This document shows positions 4,691 to 6,900 of a stretch of DNA of 6,900 nt, piece after piece. The stretch covers positions 1 to 6,900 of the forward strand of contig JAZNIW010000046.1 in the NCBI GenBank assembly GCA_045577695.1, written 5' to 3'. The notes under the pieces are model-generated. The model had not been told where the DNA came from and did no database searches. It saw nothing but the letters and a program-made list of their open reading frames with translations. Source of the stretch: UMGS1279 sp045577695 (GTDB lineage: Bacteria > Bacillota > Clostridia > Oscillospirales > Acutalibacteraceae). Position 1 is the first letter of the stretch; each line of letters begins with the position of its first letter. Position numbers and translations under genes: made by a program.

Positions 4691-5443
4691 TTATATCGTT
4701 TGAATCTCTGCTCCATGAAACGAGAGGAAGGAAAGAGCAGGCAACGCTTGTTGCAAACGCTCGCAAAACGGTTCAATGACAGTGTCTTCGGTGTGGAAAT
4801 GGCCCGCATCAAACAAAGAAAATCCCATTCGGTCGGCCATAATCATAGTTTTATGTTTAACATCGGCCGTAACCAAAGCGTCAGCCTCTTTTATGGCAAG
4901 GGGCAACAGACCACCGCCCGAACCGCCGCAAACGGCCACCGTTTGAATGGGCTTACCGCCGTTGGTATAACGCACGACACCGCCGAGCCTTTCTTTGATT
5001 TCTTTCGCCAGCGCCTCAGCCGATTGGGGGTGTGCCAACCTTCCTTTTTGAAAGCAAAAGCCATCCTCATCAACGATGGATTGCAAATCGGTCAGTCCCA
5101 GCGCCTTCGCCAAGCAATGGTTGACCCCCTCTTCGGCACTGTCCAAATTGGTGTGGGCCGAAATCACAGCAATGCCTTGCTGAATGCAGCGAAAAACGAC
5201 GGGTTGTTCCTCTGCGGTCACTCGTTTTAGGGGGTCAAAAATTACGGGGTGGTGGGTAATAATGAGTTCGGCGCCCAGCGTTATCGCCCGTGTGACAACG
5301 GCGGGAGTTGCGTCGAGCGCGACCACAACCTTGGTGACCTTGGCCATATGGTCCCCGACCAAAAGGCCAACATTGTCATATCCCATCGCAAGCGAAAGAG
5401 GGGCTATGGCTTGCACCGCCTCTAACACTTGTTGTACATTCAT
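4691..5443 (-). CDS. Nif3-like dinuclear metal center hexameric protein (YbgI/YqfO family)
   Basis: This encodes a conserved protein of the NIF3/YbgI family, which forms toroidal hexamers with a two-metal site. Its cellular reaction is not settled (annotated as 'GTP cyclohydrolase I type 2 homolog' in places). The ATG at 5443 (250 residues, MNVQQVLEAV) fits the family start better than the GTG at 5452. The metal-ligand pattern is complete: THHP (H64-H65), HTNLD (D101) and GHFHTE (H215, E219). It is the short form, without the PII-like insert of B. subtilis YqfO. No Shine-Dalgarno or convincing promoter precedes it, and the IS110 element begins about 50 bp upstream. In many Firmicutes trmK and sigA are the upstream neighbours, so insertion may have separated it from its original promoter. 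Confidence 0.93.
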   Translation of the reverse strand: MNVQQVLEAVQAIAPLSLAMGYDNVGLLVGDHMAKVTKVVVALDATPAVVTRAITLGAELIITHHPVIFDPLKRVTAEEQPVVFRCIQQGIAVISAHTNLDSAEEGVNHCLAKALGLTDLQSIVDEDGFCFQKGRLAHPQSAEALAKEIKERLGGVVRYTNGGKPIQTVAVCGGSGGGLLPLAIKEADALVTADVKHKTMIMADRMGFSLFDAGHFHTEDTVIEPFCERLQQALPALSFLSFHGAEIQTI

Positions 5444-5454
5444 ACCAAACACGT

Positions 5455-5490
5455 ATAATTAAACCATCTCGAAAGGGGTGGTTTAATTAT
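5455..5490. other. 16-bp hairpin with GAAA loop between nif3 and IS110 left end
   Basis: 5455-5470 pairs with 5475-5490 (three G-T wobbles, otherwise Watson-Crick) around a GAAA tetraloop. The flanks are A/T-rich on both sides, as in a bidirectional intrinsic terminator, with AAACCA and TGGTTT near the base. On the plus strand the 3' arm contains GGGGTGG, the likely ribosome site of the small ORF at 5489, so the hairpin could also hide that site. It may be host DNA at the insertion point or the outermost part of the element; the boundary cannot be fixed from one end. Confidence 0.65.
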
Positions 5491-5638
5491 GTCTCCTTTC
5501 TTAAAATTATTGGTTATATTTGCAGGAGTAGCTACCTGCGATATAATTAAGACAAGCACTGTGGATTTGTATCTATATCATTACGGCTTAGACTGGTTAG
5601 AGGTGACTCAAACCACAGTGGTTTGTCTGAAATGGTAA
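5489..5638 (+). CDS. Possible 49-residue small protein in the IS110 left end
   Basis: ATG at 5489 opens a 49-codon frame ending at TAA 5636-5638. AAAGGGGTGG lies 7 bp upstream, close to the anti-Shine-Dalgarno complement. The product begins MSPFLKLLVIFAGVATC, a hydrophobic stretch that could be a short membrane segment or signal, and continues with a polar part ending CLKW. I recognise no family. It overlaps the region expected to encode the element's bridge RNA, including both arms of a 15-bp stem, and a 49-codon open frame can arise by chance. Its ribosome site lies inside the 5455-5490 hairpin. Confidence 0.3.
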   Translation: MSPFLKLLVIFAGVATCDIIKTSTVDLYLYHYGLDWLEVTQTTVVCLKW

Positions 5639-5732
5639 TCAGTTAATTAACGCTTCGACGTTTTTATTTGCGTGAATACAAGGACAAGCCGTCTGTGGAA
5701 AACAGCAGTGCAGAAAAGTAAAGGAGGAAACC
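5510..5732 (+). ncRNA. Candidate IS110 bridge RNA region
   Basis: IS110 recombinases are guided by a bridge RNA encoded in the non-coding end next to the gene, with a 5' stem-loop and two internal loops that pair with target and donor DNA. Here a 5' hairpin, GCAGG/CCTGC (5522-5539), is followed by a 15-bp stem with one bulge: AGACAAGCACTGTGG (5550-5564) pairs with 5613-5628, enclosing a 48-nt loop suited to a target-binding loop. A second, weaker structured part covers about 5640-5710 (GACG/CGTC, CTGT/ACAG, and the palindrome GTTAATTAAC at 5640-5650). Which loop binds target or donor cannot be assigned without both ends and the empty site. RNA boundaries are approximate. Confidence 0.6.
5520..5547 (+). 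promoter_or_regulatory. Candidate promoter in IS110 left end
   Basis: TATAAT at 5542-5547 is a perfect -10 box. The best -35 at 16 bp is TTGCAG (5520-5525), which matches only the TTG. The implied start, near 5554, falls inside the first arm of the 15-bp stem at 5550-5628. An alternative for this family is a -10 farther left (TAAAAT, 5502-5507) completed by a -35 from the right end in the circular form. Confidence 0.35.
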
Positions 5733-6896
5733 ATGTATTACATTGGAATCGACATTTCTAAATTCAAACACGATTGTGCTGTAATTGACGACGTTGGTGA
5801 TGTTGTCACGCCCTCGTGGTCATTTGCAAATGACCACGAGGGCTTTTTGCAGTTCAAAGCATTATTAGACTCTCTTGGCACAGAAACAAGAATAGGGCTT
5901 GAATCTACCGGTCATTACGGTACAAACCTTAAACTCTTTCTTGAATCATGTAGCACCACGTTCATGGAGTTTAATCCGCTGTTAATCAATCGCTTCATTA
6001 AGAGTAAATCTCTTAGAAAAACCAAAACCGATTCGATTGACTGCGAGATGATTGCCCGTTATCTGATGACGGTAGAGTACAAGCCCTATCCACCATCATT
6101 TTACCACACAGAGAAACTAAAGTCACTAACAAGATTTCGAGATAGCCTTGTTCGGCAACGAAGCCGACAACTTGTAGAGCTAACAAATATCTTAGACAAG
6201 GTTTTCCCTGAATTCAAACCGTTTTTTAAGGGTAGATTCTCTACCACAGCGTTACATATCCTCTCAAATTATTCATCACCCGAAAAGATTGCGAATATGA
6301 ATTCTAAATCTTATGAAACGCTTAGAAAATTGTCTCGTGGAAGATTTTCTCTTGCCGATTTCACAACCCTGAAACACCTTGCTCGGAACACTGTAGGTCA
6401 TCCCGATGATTTCTTGCTGAATGAAATGGCTATGGTCATAGATATTTTCAGTCAGTTAGATTCTAAAGTAGGTGAAACTGAAACGCTCATCGAGGAATGT
6501 GTCTTAGAGATAAATCCGCCTATGTTAACTATTCCCGGCATCGGTGCCCTTTCTGCTGCAGTTATTCTTGCTGAATTCGGCGACTTTTCCAAATACGAAA
6601 CTTCTGCGCAACTTCTTTCGTTTGCAGGCATGGAACCTGGATATTTTCAATCCGGCACCGCCGAATCTAACGGCAAAATGGTCAAACATGGTTCGTCCTA
6701 TTTGCGATATGCTCTTATGAATTGTGCTCGTACTGTTGTGAATTACGAGCCTATATTTGCAGAATATTACGCAAAGAAACGTGCCCAAGGCAAAACACAC
6801 CGTGTTGCTCTTTCACATACTGCAAAGAAACTTGTGCGTGTCCTTTTTACCTTGCAAACAAAAAATCTTGTTTATGATCCTGATGCTATAAGATAA
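5733..6896 (+). CDS. IS110-family transposase (DEDD recombinase)
   Basis: This complete 387-residue RNA-guided recombinase has an N-terminal RuvC-like DEDD domain with D7 (IGIDISK), E57 (LESTGHY), D100 and D103 (KTDSIDCEM). A coiled/helical middle covers about 120-255. The C-terminal Tnp_20 domain starts at the helix-hairpin motif IPGIGALSAAVILAEFGDF (267-285) and includes FAGMEPGYFQSGT with the expected catalytic Ser307. The ATG at 5733 has AGGAGG 5 bp upstream. All catalytic residues are present and the frame is intact, so the element may be active. Codons 26-37 contain a perfect 34-bp palindrome followed by T5 (5810-5848). The gene runs away from nif3, divergently. Confidence 0.97.
   Translation: MYYIGIDISKFKHDCAVIDDVGDVVTPSWSFANDHEGFLQFKALLDSLGTETRIGLESTGHYGTNLKLFLESCSTTFMEFNPLLINRFIKSKSLRKTKTDSIDCEMIARYLMTVEYKPYPPSFYHTEKLKSLTRFRDSLVRQRSRQLVELTNILDKVFPEFKPFFKGRFSTTALHILSNYSSPEKIANMNSKSYETLRKLSRGRFSLADFTTLKHLARNTVGHPDDFLLNEMAMVIDIFSQLDSKVGETETLIEECVLEINPPMLTIPGIGALSAAVILAEFGDFSKYETSAQLLSFAGMEPGYFQSGTAESNGKMVKHGSSYLRYALMNCARTVVNYEPIFAEYYAKKRAQGKTHRVALSHTAKKLVRVLFTLQTKNLVYDPDAIR
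5810..5848 (+). terminator. Intragenic terminator-like 34-bp perfect palindrome plus T5
   Basis: Positions 5810-5826 and 5827-5843 are exact reverse complements (GCCCTCGTGGTCATTTG on the left arm) with no spacer, then TTTTT at 5844-5848. As RNA this gives a GC-based hairpin of about 15 bp with a 4-nt loop and a U-tract, the form of an intrinsic terminator for plus-strand transcription. It sits 78 bp inside the transposase gene. The other strand has no T-tract. It could end the bridge RNA transcript or block read-through expression of the transposase. Confidence 0.7.
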
Positions 6897-6900
6897 TTTC

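Larger units (their letters stand above)
5490..6900 (+). mobile_element. IS110-family insertion sequence, right end outside the window
   Basis: The element has the IS110 architecture: a left non-coding region of roughly 240 bp followed by one DEDD recombinase gene, with no obvious long terminal inverted repeats. The window stops four bases after the transposase stop codon, so the right end, core dinucleotide and target junction cannot be seen. The left boundary is placed approximately, near 5480-5500, because the nif3 gene and its start region end just before it. The long left end relative to the gene matches the IS110 subgroup rather than IS1111, whose long non-coding end is on the 3' side. 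Confidence 0.85.

Noticed and set aside
4607..5230. Plus-strand 207-codon frame antisense to nif3
   Set aside because: The opposite strand encodes a complete Nif3-family protein with all metal ligands. The plus frame has no recognisable domain and no ribosome site.
5432..5459. Plus-strand promoter TTGTAC-N16-TATAAT ahead of the small ORF
   Set aside because: The -35 matches only TTG and lies inside nif3. The -10 lies in the arm of the hairpin. Too weak to list as a feature.
6525..6800. Minus-strand 91-codon frame inside the transposase gene
   Set aside because: It is antisense to the conserved C-terminal domain of the recombinase and has no supporting features.
1..6900. CRISPR array or phage genes
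   Set aside because: No regularly spaced short repeats with unique spacers, and no phage structural or integrase genes. The only repeats are the 202-bp tandem units.

Overview
The window looks like a chromosomal segment of a low-to-mid-GC Firmicute, most likely an uncultured member of the Clostridia. The reasons are a rpmH-rnpA-yidD-yidC-khpB(jag) cluster with Gram-positive type proteins, strong GGAGG ribosome sites, consensus sigma-A promoters and a genome-encoded tRNA CCA end. The species cannot be named from the sequence alone.

Layout. Positions 1-392 hold a 202-bp-period tandem repeat, two copies with a single mismatch over 190 bp. On the minus strand each copy begins with an intact 5' two-thirds of a tRNA-Trp(CCA), then runs into an unrelated, hairpin-rich tail instead of a T arm and acceptor. 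Positions 489-565 hold a complete tRNA with a CAU anticodon, driven by a perfect TTGACA-N17-TATAAT promoter whose transcript would start in a 12-bp hairpin.

Positions 671-3441 are the ribosome/membrane biogenesis operon on the minus strand: rpmH (too short for a 60-residue ORF cutoff), rnpA (GTG start), yidD overlapping rnpA, yidC and khpB. It has its own consensus promoter at 3538-3567. Ribosomal protein L34 and the RNase P protein serve RNA and ribosome production, YidD and YidC serve membrane protein insertion, and KhpB is an RNA-binding regulator. The usual flanks, dnaA/oriC on the rpmH side and mnmE-mnmG on the khpB side, are absent here.

Positions 3649-4404 encode a 251-residue protein that I cannot assign, behind an extended -10 promoter and a structured leader of about 145 nt. 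Positions 4691-5443 encode a Nif3/YbgI-family protein with all metal ligands present. From about 5490 to the window end is an IS110-family element on the plus strand: a 5' non-coding region of about 240 bp of the kind that encodes the bridge RNA, then a complete DEDD transposase/recombinase. The right end lies outside the window.

The most notable signals are four. The first is a perfect 34-bp palindrome followed by T5 inside the start of the transposase gene, shaped like an intrinsic terminator. The second is the structured left end, which also carries a 49-codon ORF with a good ribosome site buried in a hairpin. The third is the tandem chimeric tRNA-Trp repeats. The fourth is the folded leader of the unknown gene.
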